Source: Avimonoglobus sp965151315
GTDB taxonomy: Bacteria; Bacillota; Clostridia; UBA1381
Direction of reading: 5' to 3'
Assembly: GCA_965151315.1 (NCBI GenBank)
Contig: CBCTZG010000002.1
Span: 1-64,000 of the forward strand
Length of the DNA stretch: 64,000 nt
Below, in pieces: positions 56,546-64,000 of this stretch (its first letter is position 1; every line of letters starts with the position of its first letter). Under the pieces are notes generated by a model, which saw nothing but the letters and a program-made list of their open reading frames with translations, did no database searches and was not told the origin of the DNA. The position numbers and the translations under genes were made by a program.

Positions 56546-58243
56546 TTACATGCTTTCCACGGTTTGGATCCCCAACAGGGATAATGCGGTGCGAATCACC
56601 TGGGTTACCGCGTCTACAATAGCCAGCCGGGCCTTTTGCACATTTTCCGGCACATCAGATTTCAAAATCGGATAGCTGTTGTAGAATTTGTTAAAGCTCC
56701 GGGCTAGGCTGGTTACATACCGGTTGATATAGAACGGCTCATTTTTCGCCGCCGCATCCCGGACGGCATCGCCGAAGGCATTGAGCTGGCTGATCAGCGC
56801 ATACTCGTCATCAGAAACCGTTCCGGAAAATTCGGCGTCCTGATAACTGATGCCACACCGACGCAGAATACTGCGGCCCCGGGCGTAGGTATACTGCACA
56901 TAGGGGGCGGATTCCCCCTCAAAGTCCAGCATGCTGTCCCAGGAGAACACAATGTCCTTTTCCCGGCTGTTGTGCAGGAAGGTATACAGCACCGCGCCGA
57001 TGCCTACCTTTTGGGCTACTTCTTCTTTATTTTCCAGATCCGGATTGTTGGCAGTGATGATTTCCAGTGTTTTCTGTACGGATTCATTTAAGACGTCCTC
57101 TAAGAAAACAACGTCCCCGTGCCGGGTTGACAGCTTTTTATCCGGGAATTTTACCAAGCCGAAGCCGACGTGGATACAGTCTTTGGCCCACGCGTAGCCG
57201 GCCTTATCCAATACGGCGAAGATCTGCCGGAAATGCAGGGATTGGGGAAGCCCCACCACATAAATGTTTTTGTGGAAATGATATGTACGGTGACGGTACA
57301 GGGCCGCCGCAATATCCCGGGTAGCGTAAATGGTAGCCCCGTCGGATTTTAAGATGATGCAGGGCGGGATGTTCAGCTCGTCCAGCAGAACAACCTGGGC
57401 CCCCTCGCTTTCTGTCAGAAGCTTTTTTTCCGACAGGATCTGTACGACTTCATCCATTTTATCGCTGTAAAAGCTTTCCCCGGCATAGGAGTCAAAGCTG
57501 ACCCCCAGCTTGTCATAAACCCGATTGAACTCTAACAGGCTGACGTCCCGGAAATACTGCCAAAGCGCCGTGGTTTCCGGGTCGCCGTCCTCTAAGCGCT
57601 TGAAATATTCCCGGGCCTCCTCTTCCAGCTCCGGATGCTTTTCCGCCTCTTCGTGGAATTTGACATAGATCTTCAAAAGCTCGTTGATGGGATCCTGTTC
57701 AATGACGGCCTTGTCGCCCCACCGCTTGTAAGCGGAGATCAGCTTTCCGAACTGTGTGCCCCAATCGCCCAAATGGTTAATTTTTACAGTAGTATAGCCT
57801 AAATGTTTATAGATTCGCTCCACGGAATTGCCCACTGCCGTGGAATACAGATGGCCGATATGAAAGGGCTTCGCGATGTTGGGGGAGGAAAATTCGACTA
57901 AAACGGTTTTCCCGCTGCCCTCCGTGGAGCTGCCGAATTTTTCGCCGGCCTGGAAAACAGACTGGATCACCGCGGCCGTAAATTTTTCCCGGTTATAGAA
58001 AAAGTTTAGATAACCGCCGACGGCTTCCGCCTTCGTAATATTTTCATCAGCGGTGAATTTTTCAGCAAGCTCCTTTGCGATCAGCGGCGGCGCTTTTTTC
58101 AGGCTCCGGGCCAGAACAAAGCAGGGGAAGGCCAGGTCACCCAGCTTCTGCTCCGGCGGCGTCTCCACCGCTCCGGCGATCACATCCCGGTCAAGGCCGG
58201 AAATATCTGTCAGTTTGTCGATCACATACGCTTTAAAATCCAT
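56546..58243 (-). CDS. argS: arginyl-tRNA synthetase
   Basis: 565 residues. The N-terminal Add-1 domain, class I motif HIGH at 128-131 in AKPFHIGHLYST, INHLGDWGTQFGKLI, and the C-terminal anticodon domain with APYVQYTYARGRSILRR. The KMSKS loop is replaced by STRHGDVVF, as is normal in ArgRS. It charges tRNA-Arg. Part of a minus-strand run from aroF. Confidence 0.97.
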   Translation of the reverse strand: MDFKAYVIDKLTDISGLDRDVIAGAVETPPEQKLGDLAFPCFVLARSLKKAPPLIAKELAEKFTADENITKAEAVGGYLNFFYNREKFTAAVIQSVFQAGEKFGSSTEGSGKTVLVEFSSPNIAKPFHIGHLYSTAVGNSVERIYKHLGYTTVKINHLGDWGTQFGKLISAYKRWGDKAVIEQDPINELLKIYVKFHEEAEKHPELEEEAREYFKRLEDGDPETTALWQYFRDVSLLEFNRVYDKLGVSFDSYAGESFYSDKMDEVVQILSEKKLLTESEGAQVVLLDELNIPPCIILKSDGATIYATRDIAAALYRHRTYHFHKNIYVVGLPQSLHFRQIFAVLDKAGYAWAKDCIHVGFGLVKFPDKKLSTRHGDVVFLEDVLNESVQKTLEIITANNPDLENKEEVAQKVGIGAVLYTFLHNSREKDIVFSWDSMLDFEGESAPYVQYTYARGRSILRRCGISYQDAEFSGTVSDDEYALISQLNAFGDAVRDAAAKNEPFYINRYVTSLARSFNKFYNSYPILKSDVPENVQKARLAIVDAVTQVIRTALSLLGIQTVESM

Positions 58244-58255
58244 GCTGATACCTCT

Positions 58256-59266
58256 TTATATTTGTTTATTTTCAAAGGCCGCCAGGGCCTTTACATCCTG
58301 CATAACCTCGTCGAACTGGGCTGGCGTCAAAGACTGGGCGCCGTCGCAGAGCGCCTTTTGGGGGTTGTTGTGCACCTCGATCATGATACCGTCCGCGCCA
58401 ACGGCAATCGCTGCCTTGGTCAGGGGCTTTACCATCCAGGGAAGCCCGGTAGCGTGGCTGGGATCGACGATGACCGGCAGGTGCGACAGCGCCTTCATGG
58501 CCGGAACCGCCGACAAATCCAGCGTATTCCGGGTAAAGGTTTCGTAGGTACGGATCCCCCGTTCACAGAGAATGACCCGTTCGTTACCGCCGGCCATAAT
58601 ATATTCCGCGCTCATGAGCCACTCCTCAATAGTGTTGGAGAGGCCCCGCTTCAATAAGATGGGCTTATCGCAATGCCCCAGTTCTTTTAACAGCTCAAAA
58701 TTCTGCATATTCCGGGCGCCCACCTGGATCACGTCCACATCCTGGAACAGATCCAAATGATGCTGATTCATGATTTCGGTCACAATAGGGAGCCCGGTGG
58801 CTCGTTTTGCCTCGGTCAGAAGCCGGATTCCTTCGTCCTTCAGCCCCTGAAAGGCATACGGCGAGGTCCTGGGCTTGAAAGCGCCGCCCCGCAGGAACGC
58901 CGCGCCGCTTTTTTTCACATCTTCCGCCACCGCGATGATTTGCTCCGCCGATTCAATAGAGCAAGGTCCTGCGATCACGCTGAAATTTCCTTCGCCTACC
59001 ATTCTGCCCGCAATATCAAACACGCTGTCTAAGGGATGGAATTTCCGGTTAGCCAGCTTATAGGGCTCGGAAACCCGCTTTACATCGGCCACAATCTCGT
59101 TGGCCTTGAGCATATCGGTATCTACCTGGGAGGTGTCGCCGATAATGCCGACGATGGTGGAGTTTTGCCCTTCGCTGTAATGGTAGGAAAAGCCCATGCC
59201 TTCTAAATCCCGCAAAAGGTGGTCTTTTGCTTGCTTGTCTGCGTTTTCTTTCAGAATTACAATCAT
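58256..59266 (-). CDS. aroF: 3-deoxy-7-phosphoheptulonate (DAHP) synthase, chorismate-mutase-like regulatory type
   Basis: 336 residues. An N-terminal ferredoxin-like domain (about 1-65, MIVILKENADKQAKDHLL) precedes the barrel with IAGPCSIESAEQI, LRGGAFKPRTSPYAFQGL, IQVGARNMQNFELL and PVIVDPSHATGLPWMV, the type I-beta signatures. It condenses PEP and erythrose 4-phosphate, the entry to the shikimate pathway, and the N-domain usually provides feedback control. Separate from aroB at 31115. Confidence 0.96.
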   Translation of the reverse strand: MIVILKENADKQAKDHLLRDLEGMGFSYHYSEGQNSTIVGIIGDTSQVDTDMLKANEIVADVKRVSEPYKLANRKFHPLDSVFDIAGRMVGEGNFSVIAGPCSIESAEQIIAVAEDVKKSGAAFLRGGAFKPRTSPYAFQGLKDEGIRLLTEAKRATGLPIVTEIMNQHHLDLFQDVDVIQVGARNMQNFELLKELGHCDKPILLKRGLSNTIEEWLMSAEYIMAGGNERVILCERGIRTYETFTRNTLDLSAVPAMKALSHLPVIVDPSHATGLPWMVKPLTKAAIAVGADGIMIEVHNNPQKALCDGAQSLTPAQFDEVMQDVKALAAFENKQI

Positions 59267-59311
59267 TTTTTCTTCTCCTTTTCTACCATATTACTATACT
59301 ACTATCTAAAA

Positions 59312-59340
59312 AGTATAGCTTTTTTTTCAGGGTTTGTCAA
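59312..59340 (-). promoter_or_regulatory. promoter of aroF-argS
   Basis: On the minus strand TTGACA (59340-59335) and TATACT (59317-59312), 17 bases apart. No T-box or other leader is seen in the 45 bases before the start. Confidence 0.8.
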
Positions 59341-59390
59341 GGCTGGAAGGAATAAATTGCAGAAGAACAAGAGTTTTGTAAAAAATAGGC

Positions 59391-59419
59391 TTGCGATTTG
59401 GCCATCTTTTGTATATAAT
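59391..59419 (+). promoter_or_regulatory. promoter of the AIM24-like gene
   Basis: TTGCGA (59391-59396) and TATAAT (59414-59419), 17 bases apart. Confidence 0.7.
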
Positions 59420-59447
59420 GGAAGAAAAAAGGAAGGGAGACATTGCT

Positions 59448-60134
59448 ATGGATTACGAAATTTTTGGCGGGAACCTGCCGGCAGTCACGGTGAAGCTGGA
59501 GGCGGGAGAAGCGGTCTATACCCAATCCGGCGGCATGAGCTGGATGACGGACGGGATCGAGATGGAAACGAATATGAAGGGCGGATTTTTGAAGGGCCTT
59601 GGCCGAATGATCAGCGGGGAATCACTGTTTATGGCCACCTATACGGCGAAGCGGCCGGGACAGAGCATTACCATTGCCTCGTCGTTCCCCGGGAGTATAC
59701 GCTGTTTGGAATTGGATCCGCAGATGGATTATATCTGCCAGAAAAACGCGTTTTTGTGCGCCCAGGAAAGCGTCGAGCTTTCGGCTTATGTGGTAAAAAA
59801 TATGACTGGCGGCCTGTTTGGCGGCGAGGGTTTTGTGCTGCAGCGGCTGCATGGCAGCGGCAAAGCGTTTATTGAGCTGGATGGCAGTGTCCAGGAAATC
59901 GATCTCGCGCCGGGAGAGCGGATCAAGGTAGATACGGGAAATGTGGCCTATTTTGAGGCGACGGTGGGTTATTCTGTGGAAACCGTAAAAGGCTTTAAAA
60001 ATATTTTATTCGGCGGTGAGGGACTGTTCCTGACGACGCTGGAGGGCCCGGGCAGGGTGTATCTCCAAACAGTGAATCTGCCTAAGTTTGCCAGCCGGAT
60101 TGTTCCGTATATCCCAATACAGCATAACAATTAA
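59448..60134 (+). CDS. TIGR00266/AIM24-family protein
   Basis: 228 residues, ATG at 59448 after GGAAGGGAG. A trimer-forming beta-barrel protein: VKLEAGEAVYTQSGGMSWMTDGI, SLFMATYTAKRPGQSITIASSFPG, QRLHGSGKAFIELDG and ILFGGEGLFLTTLEGPGRVYLQT are all family marks. Members are widespread and cytoplasmic in bacteria, with no proven activity. Stands alone between two promoters on opposite strands. Confidence 0.92.
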   Translation: MDYEIFGGNLPAVTVKLEAGEAVYTQSGGMSWMTDGIEMETNMKGGFLKGLGRMISGESLFMATYTAKRPGQSITIASSFPGSIRCLELDPQMDYICQKNAFLCAQESVELSAYVVKNMTGGLFGGEGFVLQRLHGSGKAFIELDGSVQEIDLAPGERIKVDTGNVAYFEATVGYSVETVKGFKNILFGGEGLFLTTLEGPGRVYLQTVNLPKFASRIVPYIPIQHNN

Positions 60135-60151
60135 AAAAGTTTCCGAGATTA

Positions 60152-60377
60152 GTTGGGCAGTGATAAGGGGGTTTTGCAAATATCACTATTTACCCAACAA
60201 GCGGGGATGAAAGAAAGTCAAGCATATCGCTTTTTAGCGGTATGCTTGTTCGCATTTATATCTGAAAAATGTAATGCAACAGGTGTTTATCCCTGATAAA
60301 AAGGAAATTCCGCGGGACTATCTATAATCCTGCGGAATATACCTCTTTATGAAGCGCTGCTATGTCGGCGCTTTTTG
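60152..60377. other. intergenic stretch with four successive hairpins
   Basis: After the AIM24-like gene: GTTGGG and GTGATA pair with CCCAAC and TATCAC (60152-60198); AAGCATA pairs with TATGCTT (about 60220-60249); ATTCCGC pairs with GCGGAAT (about 60309-60340); and AAGCGC pairs with GCGCTT before a T-run (about 60352-60377). The last may terminate the plus-strand gene. The others have no assigned role; an unknown RNA or repeat element is possible. Confidence 0.45.
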
Positions 60378-60382
60378 TGCTA

Positions 60383-61690
60383 TTATTTTGTATATACAGA
60401 TAATTCCCGGATAATAGGCGTATCTTTTGCTTCTTGGCAGGTTAGGCGAATTTTGCTGAAAGGGGAAACCGCGGCAATGGGGATAATGCGTTTATGGCCG
60501 ATGCTTTTCCCGCTGGCCAGCGGCTGCCAGCCTGTTTCTGCCAGACCCTCCACAGTAAACGACAGCACACGCTGCCCTTCTAGAATTTCTTCCATTAAAA
60601 CAACATCCCGTACAGGCATAGCTTTCTGCAGGTCTAAAATCAATGTATTTCCTTTGCCGGATGCGGATGCGGCAGGAGTAGAAAACTGTTTGCTTAGGAG
60701 TCTGCCGAATTCCTGAAATACAGCCGCGTCGGCGTCTGGCACCAGACCGCGGTTATCAATCACCATACCAATCAGCAGGTTGGAATTGCGGCCTACTGAC
60801 TTATAGTAGCGGTCTAAAAGGTATTCAGGTGAATGCACAAGATGGTCTTCGCCGTCTTTCCAGAACCAGCCGCTGCAGTAGGCCGTTTTCCAGTGCCGGA
60901 TTGGCGTATCACTCTCCGCCGGCGCCCAGAGTTCACCGGCCGGCGAACCGGGGATATAAAAATTTTCTTCCCCGTTATAGGTGTCCCCCTGGGCACTGGT
61001 AGTAGACCAGCAGTCCTCAGGGGCTTCGCCGTCCTCATTGCCAACCCAGCGAATCAGAGATTTCGTTCCCGGCGGGCCCTGGAACACCACAGCGTCTGGC
61101 TGTAGCTTGTGCAGCAGAGGGATTACGGCCGGGCCGCCTTCCTCCTCAGGAAGGCAGCCGCCGTCAAACCAGATTTCAAAAAGCTTGCCGTAGTTTGTCC
61201 AGAGCTCTTCTAATTGGCGCAGAGCGATGGCGTTATAAGCCTGCTGCTCTTCGGCCGTACCGCCGACCACCCGGCCGGGGTTATCTACCCGCAGATAGCT
61301 GTTGCAGGCCAGACTGTAATACAGTCCAGGCCGAATTCCGTATTTTTTGCAGGAGGCGATAAAATCACCTACAATATCACCCTGCCCCTGTTTCCAGGGA
61401 GAATTCTGAATGCTGAAGGGATGTGCCGCCGTGGGCCAAAGGCTGAAGCCGCTGCAATGTTTGGCCACTAAGACGGCATATTTGGCGCCGGCTGCCGCAG
61501 CGGTCTCCATCCATTGGTCTGTGTCCAGCATTGTTGGATTAAAAACAGAGGACGGCGGGTTTTTCCCAAAATGATCCCGGAAATTATACGGCATAAAGGT
61601 TTGCAGATCCATGTGAATCAGGACGCCGATTTCACAGTCGGACCATTGGGCCTGCTCTGGTGTTGGTTTAACATTAGGATAAGTATACAT
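60383..61690 (-). CDS. GH29 alpha-L-fucosidase-like glycoside hydrolase
   Basis: 435 residues. AQWSDCEIGVLIHMDLQTF at the start, AGAKYAVLVAKHCSGFSLWPT and YGIRPGLYYSLACN line the barrel, and EIWFDGGC holds the likely nucleophile Asp176. A C-terminal beta-sandwich follows. GH29 enzymes release L-fucose from mucin and milk glycans. No signal peptide, so it is probably cytoplasmic. It is 25 bases after the histidine kinase gene and likely in the same operon. Confidence 0.9.
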   Translation of the reverse strand: MYTYPNVKPTPEQAQWSDCEIGVLIHMDLQTFMPYNFRDHFGKNPPSSVFNPTMLDTDQWMETAAAAGAKYAVLVAKHCSGFSLWPTAAHPFSIQNSPWKQGQGDIVGDFIASCKKYGIRPGLYYSLACNSYLRVDNPGRVVGGTAEEQQAYNAIALRQLEELWTNYGKLFEIWFDGGCLPEEEGGPAVIPLLHKLQPDAVVFQGPPGTKSLIRWVGNEDGEAPEDCWSTTSAQGDTYNGEENFYIPGSPAGELWAPAESDTPIRHWKTAYCSGWFWKDGEDHLVHSPEYLLDRYYKSVGRNSNLLIGMVIDNRGLVPDADAAVFQEFGRLLSKQFSTPAASASGKGNTLILDLQKAMPVRDVVLMEEILEGQRVLSFTVEGLAETGWQPLASGKSIGHKRIIPIAAVSPFSKIRLTCQEAKDTPIIRELSVYTK

Positions 61691-61715
61691 ATATTTTCCT
61701 CTTTTCTTCTTTTAT

Positions 61716-63467
61716 TTATGCCGGTGTAACCGGAAGCTTAATGTAGACGGTTGTGCCTGCTGGGGAGGAGGTAATGGAGCACCCGTATTTTTCTCCAAAA
61801 ATCAGCTGGATTCGCCGGTTCACATTACAGATTCCAATATTTTTTGATTCCGGCAGCTGCCCGGAGGCTAAGAGCGCCCGAACGGCCCGGAGCCGTTCTG
61901 GGGACATACCGCGCCCGTTGTCCTGAACGGTAAAGATGAGGATATGCTCCTGGATCCTTGCCGAAATCTGAATGCGGGCCGAACTGTCCTGTTTGTGCTT
62001 GAAGCCGTGGGAAAATGAATTTTCCACAATGGGCTGCAAAATAAACTTAACCGTTCTCAGCCGCAGAATCTCGTCAGGGATTTCCCATTCTACCCGGAAC
62101 TGATTCCGGTATTTAATCCGCTCGATTTCGATGTATTTCTTCGTATAGGAAATTTCATCCGCAATGGGAATGATATTTTCTTTTGTATTCAGCGAGAAGT
62201 ACAAAATGTCGGATAAAAGCCGGATCAGCACGTCCGCATCGTTATTCTGGCTGCCGCTGCCCGCGTACAAAAGGGTTACGGCGTTTAGGGTATTGAACAG
62301 AAAATGTGGGTTGAGCTGGGTCTGCAGGGCGATGGCCTGGGATTTTTTCAGTTCTACCACTTTATTAACCAACTCTTCTTCAATGTGCTGGTTGTTCGTA
62401 ATGATATTCATTATATTTTGATTGATATACGCCAGTTCATTGAAATTTGAGCCTGGCGAATGATCCGGATCGCCAGCCTGGAGCCGGGCCGCAATTTCCG
62501 CGATGGATTTATAAAAATCCGACGACAGAAAAAAGGAGATTAAAAGCGGGACAGTCAGCGCGGTCAGAACCAGAAGCAGGATAAATGTGATATTGGACAA
62601 AAGCGTGTCCTTGCGGAAGCCGGACACATCATTGTCAATAACCAGATACAAATCCCGATCCTGCAGCGTGTCGGAAAAGGTCAGGATGTTTTTATGCTTC
62701 GTACAGACCAGTCTGCCGCTTTCCGTGTATTGGCCGATGGCCTGCTGTTGGCCGATTTCCTCAAAATTTGTGGAAAACAGGACTGTACCATCCGGCTGAT
62801 ATAGGCGGATGCCTTCGTCAGCGGTGGCAGACAGTACACGCGTTAGATTCTGGGGCGCGATATTGTAAACAATCAGGCCGTCCAGCATCCCATAGCTATA
62901 GACGCCGTAGACTACAGAGATTATAGCCTGCTGCGCGGCAGCGTCATAATAGGCGGTAATAAAATTTGAATTGCCTGTCCGCTCATATTCCGTATACCAG
63001 GCCAGATCGTTAAAATCGAGGCGGGTATTGCCATTGCGGGAGGATGTCACATAATCGCTTTTCAAGCTATACAGATATATGGAATCCAGATAATTGTTAC
63101 TGGTCAGATTGCTGCGGATCAGCTTGTTGACCTGGTAGGATAAATGGTAGTTATCCTGGCTATAGGTTTCTTCCTCGGTCAGTTTGAAAAACAGCCTGAC
63201 GTAGTCGTCTGAGTCAAAGAATACAAAGCTTTTATCCAGTTGGTTTAAAAGATCCTCAAAGATGTTCTGAGTTTTTTTATAGTTGGTGGCCAGAGACGCC
63301 TGCTGATCGGTGGCGGTGTACTTTGCATAGTAGACATAAATACAGCTGCAAACCAAAATAAACGGTATGGTAAAACAGAGCAGCATCTTTTTCCAATATT
63401 GAAAAAAGATACTGTTCCAGCGGTGCTGCCTGATCATGTCATAGGAATCGCGCAAAAAATGTTCCAT
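61716..63467 (-). CDS. YesM-type sensor histidine kinase
   Basis: 583 residues. Two membrane helices (about 27-48 and 292-318) enclose an extracellular Cache-like sensor domain; then HAMP-like region, a His_kinase (LytS/YesM) box with LQTQLNPHFLFNTLNAV and a HATPase with PIVENSFSHGFKH and DNGRGM. These kinases sense extracellular sugars and signal to a YesN-type AraC regulator. The stop of the regulator overlaps its start. Confidence 0.95.
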   Translation of the reverse strand: MEHFLRDSYDMIRQHRWNSIFFQYWKKMLLCFTIPFILVCSCIYVYYAKYTATDQQASLATNYKKTQNIFEDLLNQLDKSFVFFDSDDYVRLFFKLTEEETYSQDNYHLSYQVNKLIRSNLTSNNYLDSIYLYSLKSDYVTSSRNGNTRLDFNDLAWYTEYERTGNSNFITAYYDAAAQQAIISVVYGVYSYGMLDGLIVYNIAPQNLTRVLSATADEGIRLYQPDGTVLFSTNFEEIGQQQAIGQYTESGRLVCTKHKNILTFSDTLQDRDLYLVIDNDVSGFRKDTLLSNITFILLLVLTALTVPLLISFFLSSDFYKSIAEIAARLQAGDPDHSPGSNFNELAYINQNIMNIITNNQHIEEELVNKVVELKKSQAIALQTQLNPHFLFNTLNAVTLLYAGSGSQNNDADVLIRLLSDILYFSLNTKENIIPIADEISYTKKYIEIERIKYRNQFRVEWEIPDEILRLRTVKFILQPIVENSFSHGFKHKQDSSARIQISARIQEHILIFTVQDNGRGMSPERLRAVRALLASGQLPESKNIGICNVNRRIQLIFGEKYGCSITSSPAGTTVYIKLPVTPA

Positions 63468-64000
63468 TATTGTTTACCATGCTTTTCTTTATATTGGGCC
63501 GGCGTCATGCCCGTAAGGTTTTTAAAGGTTTTAAAAAAGTACCGGGAGCTTTTATAGCCCACGGCTTCTCCGATATAAAACAGCTTGATATTATTTTCAG
63601 AAAGCAAGCGCTTGGCCTGCTCAATTCGGATCTTATTCAGATATGTGTTAACGTTTTCCTGCATATGCTGCTTGAAAAACCGGCCGAAATATACAGGGCT
63701 TAGATGTACGTGCTTGGCCACATCCTCCAGCGAGGTGATGGAGGCGTAATTTTCCCGCATATAATCCACAGCCTGCTGAATAGTATCATTTAAAATAATC
63801 TCCTCCGTAGCCGGCTGATCTTTAACGGTTTGCAGCATATCGGAAACAGCGGGATATTCCCGGATTACGGTAATCTCCGCGTTAAGCCGCAAAGCAGAAC
63901 GCAGTTTTTCCTGAAGAGTCTGCATATGCTGTTTTAACCGCCCGGAAAAATCATTTGCGTGTTCCTTGCAGATTACGATAATTTCAATATTTCCCTGGGC
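63467..64000 (-). CDS. YesN-type AraC response regulator, C-terminal part (cut by window edge)
   Basis: 178 codons are seen, open through the right end of the window. The C-terminal AraC helix-turn-helix pair is complete: SITSLEDVAKHVHLSPVYFG and IKLFYIGEAVGYKSSRYFFKTFK. The receiver domain with its phosphorylated Asp must lie beyond the edge. The gene ends at the start of the histidine kinase gene, giving a regulator-kinase-fucosidase operon. Probable target: glycan uptake and degradation genes, possibly including the adjacent GH29. Confidence 0.9.
   Translation of the reverse strand, partial: AQGNIEIIVICKEHANDFSGRLKQHMQTLQEKLRSALRLNAEITVIREYPAVSDMLQTVKDQPATEEIILNDTIQQAVDYMRENYASITSLEDVAKHVHLSPVYFGRFFKQHMQENVNTYLNKIRIEQAKRLLSENNIKLFYIGEAVGYKSSRYFFKTFKNLTGMTPAQYKEKHGKQ

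Noticed and set aside
1..64000. CRISPR arrays, rRNA and tRNA genes
   Set aside because: No regularly spaced direct repeats and no tRNA or rRNA signature sequences were noticed on reading, though tRNAs were not searched computationally.

Overview
This window looks like the chromosome of an endospore-forming, anaerobic member of the Clostridia, probably a gut commensal. Evidence seen directly: Gram-positive division and wall genes (sepF, divIVA, murD, ddl, murI, a class A PBP), a CIRCE-controlled groESL, the lonB-lonA-engB and ylmE-sepF-ylmH-divIVA-ileS-lspA-rluD gene orders of Firmicutes, sporulation genes (a split sigK, a BofC-like protein, LonB), and several host- or diet-glycan hydrolases (GH27, GH110 remnant, GH116/DUF608, GH29). 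No rRNA, tRNA or CRISPR array was seen.

Region 1 (1-8789) is visibly AT-richer than the rest and is accessory DNA. It carries an orphan Phd-type antitoxin, a beta-helix glycosidase fragment, an SLH-domain secreted protein, a HAD phosphatase, a MATE exporter, a GH27 alpha-galactosidase fused to a rhodanese domain, an MgtC-like protein and a large serine recombinase. The recombinase stop codon lies exactly where the reading frame of the 3' half of sigK begins (8785-9147). The simplest reading is a skin-like element interrupting sigK, with its right end in this window and the sigK 5' half beyond the left edge. This is the most interesting system here.

Region 2 (about 9.2-19.4 kb) is GC-richer backbone: mgtE, a class A PBP, a BofC-like membrane protein, groESL, small housekeeping genes, and a compact holin-like plus amidase cassette with its own promoter and terminator.

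Region 3 (19.7-37.8 kb) is a long forward-oriented run covering proteolysis (lonB, lonA), ribosome assembly (engB), cell division (sepF, divIVA), translation (ileS), the shikimate pathway (aroB), lipoprotein processing (lspA), rRNA modification (rluD), wall precursors (ddl, murI) and a secreted S41 protease. Sequence-level promoters lie inside ylmE and ylmH, and a repeated TGTTAACAT motif sits next to -10 boxes at ylmE and sepF.

Region 4 (37.8-64 kb) is mixed: an XRE/DUF3796 pair with a clear operator, a YkuD L,D-transpeptidase, pyrophosphatase, a DUF1848 protein, a GH116/DUF608 hydrolase, murD followed by three tandem M42 aminopeptidases, an AraC regulator, a nitroreductase, a PLP decarboxylase, recD2, grpB, argS, a DAHP synthase, an AIM24-like protein, and at the right edge a YesN/YesM two-component system arranged as an operon with an alpha-L-fucosidase. 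All functional calls are from motif recognition by eye, without database searches.
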